This document shows, in pieces, positions 9,976 to 20,000 of a DNA stretch of 64,000 nucleotides. This DNA comes from Symbiodinium natans. Taxonomy: Eukaryota > Sar > Dinophyceae > Suessiales > Symbiodiniaceae. The DNA lies in NCBI GenBank assembly GCA_905221605.1, contig CAJNDS010002815.1:1-64000 (forward strand), in the 5' to 3' direction. A program made the translations under genes and the position numbers. Numbering within the stretch: position 1 is the first letter of the stretch; each line of letters opens with the position of its first letter. Below the pieces are notes generated by a model. That model had not been told where the DNA came from. It ran no database searches and was given only the letters and a program-made list of their open reading frames with translations.

Positions 9976-12627
9976 ATGGTGAAGTGCATGGACATCGCGA
10001 AGAGCGTGGTCCAATACACATTTCACCGCATACCTTTCTTACACAGATACTCCACTTGGCTCTACGGCAAGTTTTGGCTCACCGCTCTTTGCCATTTTCC
10101 TCGACGCCAAGTAGATCGACGCAGGCTGGTACGCCTCAAGCAGTTTCACCGTATCACCCCGGAGCTCTACACATTCGAATTTTTCAATCAGCCGAACGCA
10201 GTGTACTGGAGAGTCGACCACGGACGCATGTTTGAGCACCTCTATATTGGCAGCACCTCCACGAAAGTCACAGTCAGAGAAGACAACCGACGTAGAAAAC
10301 ACAACGCGCTCGCCGCTCAAAAACTGGTCAACGCAGAACCAGCCATACACTACTGGCACACCACCAACACATATTGGGAGTTCGTTCCGATCAAAGTCCG
10401 CAGCGTTGACGATGTGGCAGAGTTGCACATGATTGAGCAGGCAGACATCGCGGACCTCCAACCCTCCCTCAACGCCCCCTTCATCTACAAACACTTCAAG
10501 GAAGACACAGGCCACACCTTCCAACCCAAGACCATCTGCGACGTCAACGTGCTGGCAACCAAACTACGTGCCCGACTACATCGACACCTAGGCAGGAAAA
10601 CCAGACCTTGGCGAGCCGTCAAGGTACAGGTTGACACCAAAACGCGCATGTGGGGCCTCCTCACCGCCCTGTGCTCCACCACGGCTCTGCGATGGAAAAC
10701 CACCAGAACGTTGATGAGTAGCAACTTCCCGGCCGAGAACATATACACACTACTACGAATGACCAACATCCTTGAATCCCCGTACAAGGAGTTCTGCAAG
10801 GCAGCATTGGTCAAGGCACTGGACAAGAGACATATGGAGATCCCTAACATAAGGCCCCTCGTCACCAGTTTGCTCCCACCTATGGAAGAATGCCAACGCC
10901 ATCTACGAGAAGTTCTACGCGCCATCATCGCAAGCCACTACCACGAACTATGTCCACTACATGTTCCGAAGACCACGGTGGTAGCCAAACCAGGATCCAG
11001 TATCGAGGCCCAGTGCCACAACTGGCAGCGAATGTGTTTTGGACCAAAACTTGCGAGAAGATGCACTTGCCCCAACCCTACACAGGAACTCAGTGAACAT
11101 CAGGTCATTGACCTTCAGACCGCACACGCATCACCAGAAGACCCTCTACACCACATCGTCACTTACTCATCCAAGACGGGTACCTTCCCGGAACCAGATA
11201 CTTGGATTTCGCAGACGACGGAAGATGTTCGAAAATGGTGCAGACGCAATGGACTTTCCATCCCATCCAGGGAGGCCGTACAGCTCGCCCTTGCCCCGGC
11301 GGCACGGCTCAGCCACAACGTGAAGGAGCAACACGTGAACCACCACATGGTCAAAAGCCTCAAAACTCAGTACAGCGACTACATCATCGCGTGCGAGGAC
11401 CACCATCCCCACAAGATGCTAGCGTACTGCCCCCTCCACTTCCAACAGCTTATGGACAAGATGTACGGCGACCCTGAAGTCTTCACCAAGATCAACATCA
11501 CCCCGACCACAGCAGCGCACAACGCGTGGCACCAACTTCCCCAACACATCAAGACAAGATACGCTTGGGGCATCAACCCAAACCGCAAAGACAAAGTCCC
11601 GGTGTCCTACATCTTCCCCAAGCGCAAGAAGGGCTTCATCAAGTCCCGGCCCATTGTCTCGTTCGCCCAGCACTTCGCCAAGAAGCTCTTCTCCACGGTC
11701 GCCAAAATCATCACCAACATCATGTACATCTCGTTCCCCCAAGCGCTGCAACAGGACAACTCCTACAAGATCTTCAAGGAACTTCACACCTTCATGAACT
11801 CCAACAACGCGGACATGCACATGCAGATCGCGGACCTAGCGGGCTTCTTCACCAGTGTCCCACAGGAACGTATCCTCCAAGCCCTCATGATCACCATGAA
11901 CAAGTACTTCGCCAACTCCCAGCACGGCTTTGACACATGGCAGGACGTCTCCATCACCTACGACCCCAAAAAGACGCTTAGAACGGCCAGAACGTTCAAT
12001 GGGAAGTACAAGCAGATCAACCATGGTCGACGCACCATCTACATGCACGACATCTGGGAGATCACTCAGTACGTCTTGAAGTGCAGCTATTTCACCTCCC
12101 AGCAACAAGTATACAAGCAGACCAGAGGTAGCCCAATGGGACACCCAATGTCACCGGTGTTATGCCACATGGTCTGTTGTGTCGAAGAACACCAATGGCA
12201 TGAGACATATCGGATAGCCTTGGCATCGTGCGCAATTCTCGACCGCTTCACCAAGAGATATGTTGACGACCGCATTTGCATCCTACCACAAAGTTGGGCC
12301 TACACGAGCCCTTGGGGCGAGTTTCTCCAAACAGAGTTCTACGGCCCGCCCATATTGTTGGAAGAACAAGAAGAAGCCAACTACCTCGGATGCAACATCG
12401 ACCTACACCGCAAAGAAGTTCGCCTCATTCTCCCCTCACAGACACACCAGCTTCTTTCCCCAAGGGGATCCACGCCTATAGTCCATCGTGCCAGTGCATA
12501 TCGAACGAGACGCCACATGATCTCAAAGATAGCGTATCCCGAGCCGGTTCGTCTACAACAACTCCGAGAACTTCGCGCCCTCTACCAAGCCCACGACCCA
12601 GACATGCTGACGTTTGTGCATAGATGA
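9976..12627 (+). CDS. ORF4: GIY-YIG endonuclease / Penelope-like reverse transcriptase
   Basis: This 883-aa ORF starts only 60 bp after ORF3. Near residues 85-165 it shows a GIY-YIG nuclease pattern: LYIGSTS, then Arg and His residues (RRRKHN), then a Glu-bearing helix ending in QPSLN. A Cys cluster (C-x7-C-x8-C-x-C) lies near residues 340-362. The reverse transcriptase follows: KSRPIVSF (about 557), the first catalytic Asp in ADLAGFFTSVP (about 620), GSPMGHPMSPVL (about 718) and the YVDD box in RYVDDR (about 761). GSPMG and FFTSVP are typical of Penelope-like reverse transcriptases, and an N-terminal GIY-YIG is the permuted order reported for the Naiad/Chlamys branch. All catalytic residues appear intact, so it may be active. 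It would copy RNA into DNA primed at a nicked target. Confidence 0.88.
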   Translation: MVKCMDIAKSVVQYTFHRIPFLHRYSTWLYGKFWLTALCHFPRRQVDRRRLVRLKQFHRITPELYTFEFFNQPNAVYWRVDHGRMFEHLYIGSTSTKVTVREDNRRRKHNALAAQKLVNAEPAIHYWHTTNTYWEFVPIKVRSVDDVAELHMIEQADIADLQPSLNAPFIYKHFKEDTGHTFQPKTICDVNVLATKLRARLHRHLGRKTRPWRAVKVQVDTKTRMWGLLTALCSTTALRWKTTRTLMSSNFPAENIYTLLRMTNILESPYKEFCKAALVKALDKRHMEIPNIRPLVTSLLPPMEECQRHLREVLRAIIASHYHELCPLHVPKTTVVAKPGSSIEAQCHNWQRMCFGPKLARRCTCPNPTQELSEHQVIDLQTAHASPEDPLHHIVTYSSKTGTFPEPDTWISQTTEDVRKWCRRNGLSIPSREAVQLALAPAARLSHNVKEQHVNHHMVKSLKTQYSDYIIACEDHHPHKMLAYCPLHFQQLMDKMYGDPEVFTKINITPTTAAHNAWHQLPQHIKTRYAWGINPNRKDKVPVSYIFPKRKKGFIKSRPIVSFAQHFAKKLFSTVAKIITNIMYISFPQALQQDNSYKIFKELHTFMNSNNADMHMQIADLAGFFTSVPQERILQALMITMNKYFANSQHGFDTWQDVSITYDPKKTLRTARTFNGKYKQINHGRRTIYMHDIWEITQYVLKCSYFTSQQQVYKQTRGSPMGHPMSPVLCHMVCCVEEHQWHETYRIALASCAILDRFTKRYVDDRICILPQSWAYTSPWGEFLQTEFYGPPILLEEQEEANYLGCNIDLHRKEVRLILPSQTHQLLSPRGSTPIVHRASAYRTRRHMISKIAYPEPVRLQQLRELRALYQAHDPDMLTFVHR

Positions 12628-12917
12628 CTCGAAGTACCACAGCAAAATCAATATCAAAGACCGCCAGCAAGTGTCCATGATGCGCAGTGACGGATTGCAG
12701 TCGTTGAGGTCCCCAAACCTTTCCTCCCCAAAACCCCGCGTCCCGCAGCGAAGTGTGATTTTGAGCATGTACATCATACAATCATATGAAGTCCGCCCTT
12801 ACCCTTCCCCGCACCCACCCAGAGCGCTTCTCTTCAGTGGCTGACGCAGTGACAGACGTAGCATAGAAGAAGTTGCCCAGCTGATAGAACAGCAAGTCGA
12901 TCATCCAATTCTTCACC

Positions 12918-13703
12918 ATGCCGACCAACAAGATGCACGAGGAGCAGACCATTCCGGATCCTCAGCCAGCAGGCCAGCAACATCCCAACAGCCAGCCGGA
13001 TAGAATGCAGACAGCCTCCGAGATCCCAGATGAGATCGCCAACCCCAACGATCCGATCCATCAGACCACGGACGAAGCGGTGAAGCTCCTCATGGACACA
13101 GTATCCTCGCAAGCAGAGAAGATCCGAACCCTCGACCAGACTGTCTACCAGCTCGAACAAGAGCTCGGTTTCGTCTACGAGCGAACCTGCAGCCAATCAG
13201 TATTACAAGAACTCCTGGACGTCAAACGAGCGGCGTACAGGGCGGACTCATCAAGAGCCTGCGCCTCCAACGACATCAGCCGACACACAAGTTCCATCCG
13301 CGATCTTCACCTACAACTCAACGATATCAAGCGTGATCAAACCCTCCAAGCCCGACGACTACAGGAACTAGGAGTACGACTAGATGCTCTCGGACATCAA
13401 ACTCGCCACCAACTACAAGAACTACGAGACAGACTCCGCCTCCATGCCACCATTCCGCAGGACCCTCATCCATCATCCCACACCACCATCTACGCAAGCT
13501 TGGACGAGACAAGAACTCGCTTAGACAACATCGACCAACTCCTTTCTCAACACGACCAAAGCATCAAGTACCTGTGCAGGTGCCTTCGATCCCCAACCGG
13601 CTCAGCGACATCCTCCAGGCAGGCACCCATTGGACAGTACAGATCAAACTCCAGGGCCCCGCTCGAAAGAGATGATCCTCTACAGCATCTTCATGATCCA
13701 TGA
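12918..13703 (+). CDS. ORF5: coiled-coil protein, C-terminus possibly frameshifted
   Basis: A 261-aa ORF starts at ATG in a good context (TTCACCATGC). Residues about 50-215 are strongly helical with many Leu, Gln, Arg and Asp in heptad-like spacing, suggesting a long coiled coil and oligomer formation. The last 45 residues look like low-complexity out-of-frame sequence. In another frame, about 13668-13818, a more protein-like stretch appears (around MILYSIFMIHDLKNRNQEQ), so an indel near 13560-13680 may have altered the end. No enzymatic motif is seen. In small retroelement proteins, coiled coils often mediate particle or RNP assembly; for this ORF that is inference. Confidence 0.7.
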   Translation: MPTNKMHEEQTIPDPQPAGQQHPNSQPDRMQTASEIPDEIANPNDPIHQTTDEAVKLLMDTVSSQAEKIRTLDQTVYQLEQELGFVYERTCSQSVLQELLDVKRAAYRADSSRACASNDISRHTSSIRDLHLQLNDIKRDQTLQARRLQELGVRLDALGHQTRHQLQELRDRLRLHATIPQDPHPSSHTTIYASLDETRTRLDNIDQLLSQHDQSIKYLCRCLRSPTGSATSSRQAPIGQYRSNSRAPLERDDPLQHLHDP

Positions 13704-14099
13704 CCTCAAGAATCGGAACCAGGAACAAGCGCGGTTCATCTGTCCACTCAACGACGTCGTGCAGAACGCAAAGTTGGATGATAACTGGCCTCAACAGCAC
13801 CGCCACAGCATCCAGTAACATTGTTACGTTTTGGTCAATTTTGTTTTCACCAAAAACGATTCCCGTTCTATCTCACCTACATCCGACGCTTGGCTTGGAG
13901 TGAGCAAAAGAACCGAGACCAAGCGCGAGTCCCGCACCTTCATGTTTCATGATAAACTTCATCTCACCCCCATCCCTTTGTGACGGAACCCCTTGACGTT
14001 GATTGCATACGGAAATTCACGCACTGTACAGCTGACTATCATGAAACATGACAGATTGTTTGGATCGAGTAACGTTCCCATCGCTCATCCACCTCAGTC
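13704..14099 (+). promoter_or_regulatory. Structured spacer between ORF5 and ORF6
   Basis: Three inverted repeats are visible: GTAACA-T-TGTTAC at 13815-13827, TTTTGGT/ACCAAAA at 13829-13855, and a perfect 14-bp arm CATGTTTCATGATA at 13941-13954 whose complement lies at 14037-14050. The first part overlaps the alternative frame that may be the true end of ORF5. These could be RNA-processing or termination signals, but no known family was recognised. Confidence 0.45.
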
Positions 14100-14978
14100 A
14101 TGGTGAAGCACGACCACCACGGAGATGAACGTCCCCGACGAAACAGATCGCGGTCCTGCAGACGAAGTCCCCGCACTACCAGAGCCACAAGACCGGCCAT
14201 GGACTCAAGAGACCCACCTCGACGACATCGAACTGAGAATCCGTCTCAACCAGAGCCTCTCAGCCAGCAAAAACTGGCGCTACAAAGTGCAGTCTCCACG
14301 GCAAAGACCCAGGTCATCCAACTTATGGAGGACATCAGAGTCGGGGACCTCTCCAACCTCCTCTTTGACAATTCCATCACTATGAACGCGATACAGAAGA
14401 TCTTCGACATCAACTCTACCGCACTCAAACTACGTGAACACGTGCACCAAGCTGACCTGTTCAGAACCCTCCTCAAGAGCTTTCAGGATGCCAAGGGTGA
14501 CACCGTGATACGAAGTTCCGAAGCGCTCAACTGGTTCACACCCAGTTCGCTGGCAGTTCCAACAAAGCGCCCGGGTTGCACCGTATACGAGTTCATCGAT
14601 ATGATGGACAGACAGCAGATCACTGAAAACGGCATGTACAAGATCCTGGAAGACGACACCGTGGACAGCATCAAGAACTACCGCCGCACCTTTGAGGACC
14701 TCCAGCAAGCAGAAAACCAACTAGTCGTCACCAAGACCATCGCAGTCAAAGCTAAACCCAAGTCCCCAAGAACATCGCGCGCCTCGTCATCGACGGCACC
14801 GGGACCGGCACGACATGATTCTCAGTCGACCAGACATCCGGCATCATCGCACCGAGGAGACAATGACCCCAGACCCGCACCACCAGCGCCCACGGACCCT
14901 ACTCCCAGACCCAGCCCCAAACCCATGCCCCGTGTCCACAGTCATCCCACCTGGCAACACTACGGATGCCGACGATGA
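14100..14978 (+). CDS. ORF6: Arg/Ser-rich N-terminus plus helical domain, 292 aa
   Basis: The ORF starts at CAGTCATGGTG. The first 40 residues are basic with RS dipeptides (RRNRSRSCRRSPR), probably a nuclear-localisation or RNA-binding tail. Residues about 65-215 form a helical, folded-looking region containing LMEDIRVGDLSNLLFDN and a second helix near ENGMYKILEDD. The C-terminal 70 residues are Pro/Ser-rich and disordered. I do not recognise the family. Its RS-rich beginning resembles stretches in ORF1, ORF2 and ORF3, pointing to a shared nuclear or RNA-related role. Confidence 0.72.
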   Translation: MVKHDHHGDERPRRNRSRSCRRSPRTTRATRPAMDSRDPPRRHRTENPSQPEPLSQQKLALQSAVSTAKTQVIQLMEDIRVGDLSNLLFDNSITMNAIQKIFDINSTALKLREHVHQADLFRTLLKSFQDAKGDTVIRSSEALNWFTPSSLAVPTKRPGCTVYEFIDMMDRQQITENGMYKILEDDTVDSIKNYRRTFEDLQQAENQLVVTKTIAVKAKPKSPRTSRASSSTAPGPARHDSQSTRHPASSHRGDNDPRPAPPAPTDPTPRPSPKPMPRVHSHPTWQHYGCRR

Positions 14979-15316
14979 TGACAGTGAGATCAGCGGAGTT
15001 CTCTGACATAGGGTGGCATAGACAATTCCTTAAGACGAAGTGTGTCTTGAGATGGCGCTGCCGGACGGAGATTCGGCAAGCGCAACATGTCTGCCGGCAT
15101 CATAAGTACAAAACCTGTTCCGCGGAGAGGTCTGAAGTGCACGCACCATGTCAATCCGCACACTGAGTTTTTGACTCGATTGAAAGTGGACAGGACCTGT
15201 AGGAACAGTAGGCACTAGCATGAGTGAGATTGCGTGACACTGCGGAAGCCAAACCATTTTCAGATCAACCACACTCGCACCATCACCCATTCACCTTTCC
15301 CCGATCGCCCCACCTC
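14979..15316. other. Spacer between ORF6 and ORF7
   Basis: This 338-bp spacer has no convincing coding sequence. The ORF7 frame is open upstream to about 15224, but the sequence before 15317 looks untranslated. Confidence 0.4.
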
Positions 15317-16216
15317 ATGAGTTGGTTGACCCAGACGGCGTTCAACAAGGCAGTGCAGGCCGCGTACGACCAGGATTACTTGGAACTCCCCGACATCCAC
15401 ATCCCCATCCGCTGGTACACCGCCCAACTTCTACTTGAACAACTCACCAAAATCGGCAACTCACCCCATCCCTTCACGCCCATCATGATCCCCACCAGCG
15501 AGGCGCTCTCAATCTGGGGACACCTGCAAGATTGGCACAAGAACTTCGGCTACCACCTCGACAAGATCTCCATGCCCACACCACAACCCGCACACCTACC
15601 TCATCAAGACGAACCACCACAAGCAACCAAGAAGAGACGACAACAGTACCAACCGGATGACCCGCGCTTGCACCTCGAGTTCGACGGCATCACCTCGGAC
15701 CTGCTCCAGGACATCTCCCTCGCACACCTCGATCCACACACACATGTGGCCGCGGATTGGCTCGCGGACCAACCCGTTTTGACGACATGGGAGGCCATCC
15801 AAGACCCGGAAAAGTGCAAAGAGTGGAAGGCCCACACCCAGTGGAATGACACAACATATCACATTTTCGCCCAAGCCCTTCATTCCCATCCCTTTGCCGT
15901 TCGCCTCGCTGCGATACGCAAAAAAGCCAAAGAAGATTCACACCAGCTGCTCTGGAAACACCCATGGCACCAGAACAGCTGGCAGTATCACACGCACTAC
16001 GACAAGGAGACCAAGAGAAGCTTCATGTACAAGGGCGACCACACGATCCACCGACGCGAGGAGGATAGCCCAATGCCAGATCCAACTGCACAACCCTCAG
16101 AACCCAAGAACGACACCCCACACAACTCACCAATGCCCTACCATCCACCGCCTGAAGAAGAAGATGATCGACGATCCCAAATCTCTGAAGACGAGATGTA
16201 CCCGGCGGTGAAGTAG
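15317..16216 (+). CDS. ORF7: unrecognised 299-aa protein
   Basis: The first ATG of the protein-like part is at 15317 (CACCTCATGAG). The frame is open further upstream, but that part has a different composition. Residues 1-90 and 120-240 look folded and are rich in Trp, His and Asp (for example IRWYTAQLLLEQLTKIG near residue 30 and KHPWHQNSWQYHTHYDKETK near 215). A basic Lys/Arg/Gln patch (KKRRQQYQ) lies near residue 108. The C-terminal 50 residues are acidic and disordered, with a run of Glu and Asp. No family assignment is possible by eye. It precedes the interrupted ORF8 by 289 bp. Confidence 0.72.
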   Translation: MSWLTQTAFNKAVQAAYDQDYLELPDIHIPIRWYTAQLLLEQLTKIGNSPHPFTPIMIPTSEALSIWGHLQDWHKNFGYHLDKISMPTPQPAHLPHQDEPPQATKKRRQQYQPDDPRLHLEFDGITSDLLQDISLAHLDPHTHVAADWLADQPVLTTWEAIQDPEKCKEWKAHTQWNDTTYHIFAQALHSHPFAVRLAAIRKKAKEDSHQLLWKHPWHQNSWQYHTHYDKETKRSFMYKGDHTIHRREEDSPMPDPTAQPSEPKNDTPHNSPMPYHPPPEEEDDRRSQISEDEMYPAVK

Positions 16217-16527
16217 AAACATGCCGTGGAAATCGACGATATGATTGCCGAGAACATTGTGATCTTCCTGATCGCCACTGCATACAGCATCACACACCTG
16301 CGCCATACAAGCCCTCTTGCGAATCCAAAAGAGGCCATTAACTGACAAGATGCGAGTTGAGGCCATGCAGACCTAAGCACCTCCCCCGTCCCCTTTCTCC
16401 CCTTCCCCCTGCCCATGGCAGACCTCATCTCTTCACTATCACGCATGAGAACATTACCACAGTTTTTTGGCACGAACCCGACCCCGTCCCTTTCCCCAGC
16501 CCAACATGTGGAGCCACATACTGGACT

Positions 16528-16532
16528 TCCTG
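16528..16532. repeat. Left target-site duplication TCCTG
   Basis: TCCTG directly abuts the left LTR (which starts at 16533) and recurs at 25150-25154 directly after the right LTR. Five base pairs is the usual duplication length for copia integrases. Confidence 0.9.
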
Positions 16533-16679
16533 TGAACAAACTCACGATCTTTTGCAACTCGATTCTGAGCCTGAATGTCGCATCACGATCTCATTTCAAG
16601 ATGCTACTCCTACAAGGTCCAAAAGTCACATTCTGTTCAAGCAAAATATGGTTCACGGTACGGGAGAAAATGTTGATCA
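16533..16679 (-). repeat. Copia 3' LTR
   Basis: This 147-bp repeat is identical to 25003-25149. Read on the minus strand it starts TGATCAACA and ends GTTTGTTCA, the TG...CA form usual for LTRs. Confidence 0.95.
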
Positions 16680-16695
16680 CCCCGCCCAAATACGC
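16680..16695 (-). other. Copia polypurine tract candidate
   Basis: On the minus strand the bases directly before the 3' LTR read TTTGGGCGGGG. The tract is G-rich but interrupted by a C, so it is a plausible plus-strand primer rather than a perfect polypurine tract. Confidence 0.55.
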
Positions 16696-17094
16696 TGCTT
16701 GCCCTCTTGGCTGCAACGTGTTTGCATCAACATCAAACCTCAACACGATGCACGTTTGTGACGGACCTTGGGCTCAATCAAGTATCAACTGTACACCTAC
16801 ATCTACAAACTGAACTACGCATGTCATGCCAGGCTGCATGACTGCTTGACTGACGCAAGCGGACGCCATGACACATCGGGAGATGTGTTGCACACTTGGT
16901 CACTAGGACCCGTAGTTGTGGAGATTGGGATGGCCTAGTTACCATCCGAATGATTGCTCATTCCTTCGGAGTTATGACTGCTCCACAGTCAACGCTTTCG
17001 GGTTGCATAGTACAGGATTGTCAAACACGCACCCATGCACAAGCTCTGCTGGCTGGTAAACATAAGTGTGGATTGAAGTGGTGAATCAAAACAT
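16696..17094 (-). other. Copia 3' untranslated region
   Basis: About 400 bp separate the Gag-Pol stop codon from the 3' LTR. No ORF of note or other structure is visible. Confidence 0.6.
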
Positions 17095-20000
17095 TCATCC
17101 AAAGCGGTTGCGGCACTCGGCACAAGGATGCAATGTTCGGATATTGCTGTCTCTGGTGGTGTGGCACGATGCATGGTGATAGCATCGTCCAGCGGGCGTG
17201 ACAACCACCCTGTTTGGCACAGTGGTTGCCAACCTCGGCACTTCCGTGGGCATACGCACGTTAATGTTCATTGTTGTCGACGCATCTTTCTGCGACACGG
17301 CATCTCCAAGAGGAGCATTTCTCAGTCGTCTGATTTCCTGATTAGCTCGCTGCAGCATCCACTGGGCATATCCAAGATACATCATGAGCATTATCCACAA
17401 GATATTCAGCTTGAAGAACTCGGCCCATGTAGTTTCGTGTTCGGGCACATCAATGCTCGAAGTCGTCGTAGTGGTGATGCTCGGATCAAGAGGGACCGCA
17501 CATGTAGCTTCGAAGTTCTCGCTAGCACAGCCATCACACCGGCTCCGTAGCCGCTCAAGGCTCACAAGTGTGAGTAGCAACGCGACGCAAACCCCAAATG
17601 CAACGATCCACACATGTCGGATTCTACCACCCATCATCTCAGCTTGGATTCCCACACTCACTCTCGTAGCTGCTTCGGCACCGGAAACAAGACTGAGCAA
17701 CATGACCATCATGGCACCATTCAAGCTGTTGCTGAACCCATTCGTCTTCAAGGTTTTGCACACCAGCCTGCGCACACGTGCAGTTTCCATGCCATTGTCC
17801 ACTGTTCGAACAAGGGCATCGTGCTCGTCCTCACCCACTGGCACCACATTGTCACCTATGCACTCCACAAAGTCATGCATGCGTAGCAGGGCTTTCAGCC
17901 TGGTTCCACTTGCCGGAACCTTGGTTCCTAGATCTCCAGGGTTCCGCCGGCCATCGACGGATTTTACTTGGAGCGTGCCATCACTGACCTTTTCTTGCAC
18001 CCATAGGAAACGGCCGTCCAAATGTCTCACCTTTGACACTCCGCGTTTCAAGGCTATCTGTCTGCAAGATTGGTTGTCTGTTCGCATGACTAGCATTACC
18101 TCCTGCTGCAGTAGGAACTCCAAAATTCGCTTAAGGAAAATCCCATCGCATGCTGCGGAAACCAAAGCGTAAAACTCGGATTCTGTGCTAGACAAGCTGA
18201 CGCATCGCTGGCTGCGACACGACGTATGCACGCAACAAGTGTTGAGTAGGTAGGTACCGCTACTCATTGACCGTCTGTTCTGCTTGTTTCCCGACCAATC
18301 TGCATCGCAATACACTTCAAGAAGGACATCATGTGATTGCATGCTGCTGACGCATGTTGGCTCGAGAATGCTTCGGCGGTCAGAACTGGCATGAACCTTG
18401 CTCGCATAGTTGCTCGTGCAATCCAAGTAGCTGGCCAATCGCTGCGCAGCTGCCCAGCTCTTCTCAGTGGGATTCTTCAGTCGTTGAGACAGCACACGCA
18501 CAGTGAAAGCAATGTCTGCTCTGTCTTGCGAAACGTACATTGCGATTCCCACAGCACTCCTGAACCGGGCGGCTCTGTCAGTGGACAACACTTTGGAATC
18601 ATCGGGCACAAGCAACTCCTTGACACTAGGCGTGGGCACCTTCCTACCTGACCTGACCTCCAACAACTGGCACATGTTGACAGCATGGTCGGCAAGTGGC
18701 TTCACAAGCACTCCATCTTCAAGCAACACATGTTCACGCTTGAGGAACTTGAAGATGTCTCCGGGATTCACTGCAAGCTCATATGACACTTCGAAATTTT
18801 CTTCGATGCTCGGCAGAAGCTGTTCCTTCAGCCATTTGACAAAGCCAACAAGGCACAAGTCATCCACATGGATCACTCCCGGGTTGCTACGGCCGGCGCC
18901 GTCAAGAATCTTGTACACCGAAGGGCATTCAGCGCACGCTTCAAGCTTGTGTCTCTCGCCTATGTACTTCATGATGAACCCATGCCATCTTGCTGTTCCA
19001 TCCCTCTGGCCAGGGATCATGCGAAGGAATCGCATCTTGATGCCTTCGAAGCCTGGAAGCTTGGCCAACATCGGCTTCTCTTGCGGGACACACAAGAAAG
19101 CATCCTTTATGTCCAACGCTAGGATTCCCACCTGGCTTTCGTAGTCGCAAGCACCGGACTCATCTCTTCTGCGCTTCAGCTCGCAGTAAAGCCACGGGAG
19201 CACTTTCGTGGTGATTGAGGAAGTAGCAGGTGCATACAAACCTTCTTTATCCCTTTCCAACCACCGGTATTCCCTAGCCACTAGTCTGCTTCTTCTGAAG
19301 AACATCTCACGGCCACAGCGCTTCTTCTTCCGCCAGGTGCGAACGAACTTGGAGGAAAGCTCTTTGTGATCTGAGGTGTCGAAGTCTAGGGCGACTTCTT
19401 CGATCACCTTCATTCTCTTCAGTCGCTCCACCTCAAAGCCGTCCGCAAGGAAGTCAAGCTCGCTCAAATCCTGCTCGGACAGATCAGGAATCTCATCGAA
19501 CCACAGTCTTGCCTCGCTGTCCAGGGCTTCCACATCGTCTTTCCCATGGACATCCCATTCTGCATTGACTTCATCGCTCATGTCCATGTACACAGCAGCA
19601 TCTTCCCATTCGGGGGCTGACTCAAGAAGCTCGTCATTGATCGGGTACTCGCTGGCACCGATCCGGGCCACTCGCTGGTACTTGTGCGCCTGTCCTCCAG
19701 GCGCCTCAGCACTCGCCTGCTCTGCCTCCTGAACACGTTTGGCAACATCGTTCACCATCTCTGCATCGGCGGCTGGTCTGGCAGACCCTTCAGGCGAGGA
19801 TGGACTGGACGATGAAGATGAGGAGCTCGGGTCAGAGCCGGCAACATCCATGGGGGATGCGTTTGCTGGACGTGGAAGATCTGGCAACACGCTTTGTGGC
19901 ACACGCTCAGGACGATCAAGCAAGAGGGTCTTCCGAGAAGCTGGAGCGCTCTCGGGCACTGAAGCTGGCACAGGATTCAAGGCTGGCATCCCCGCCATGC

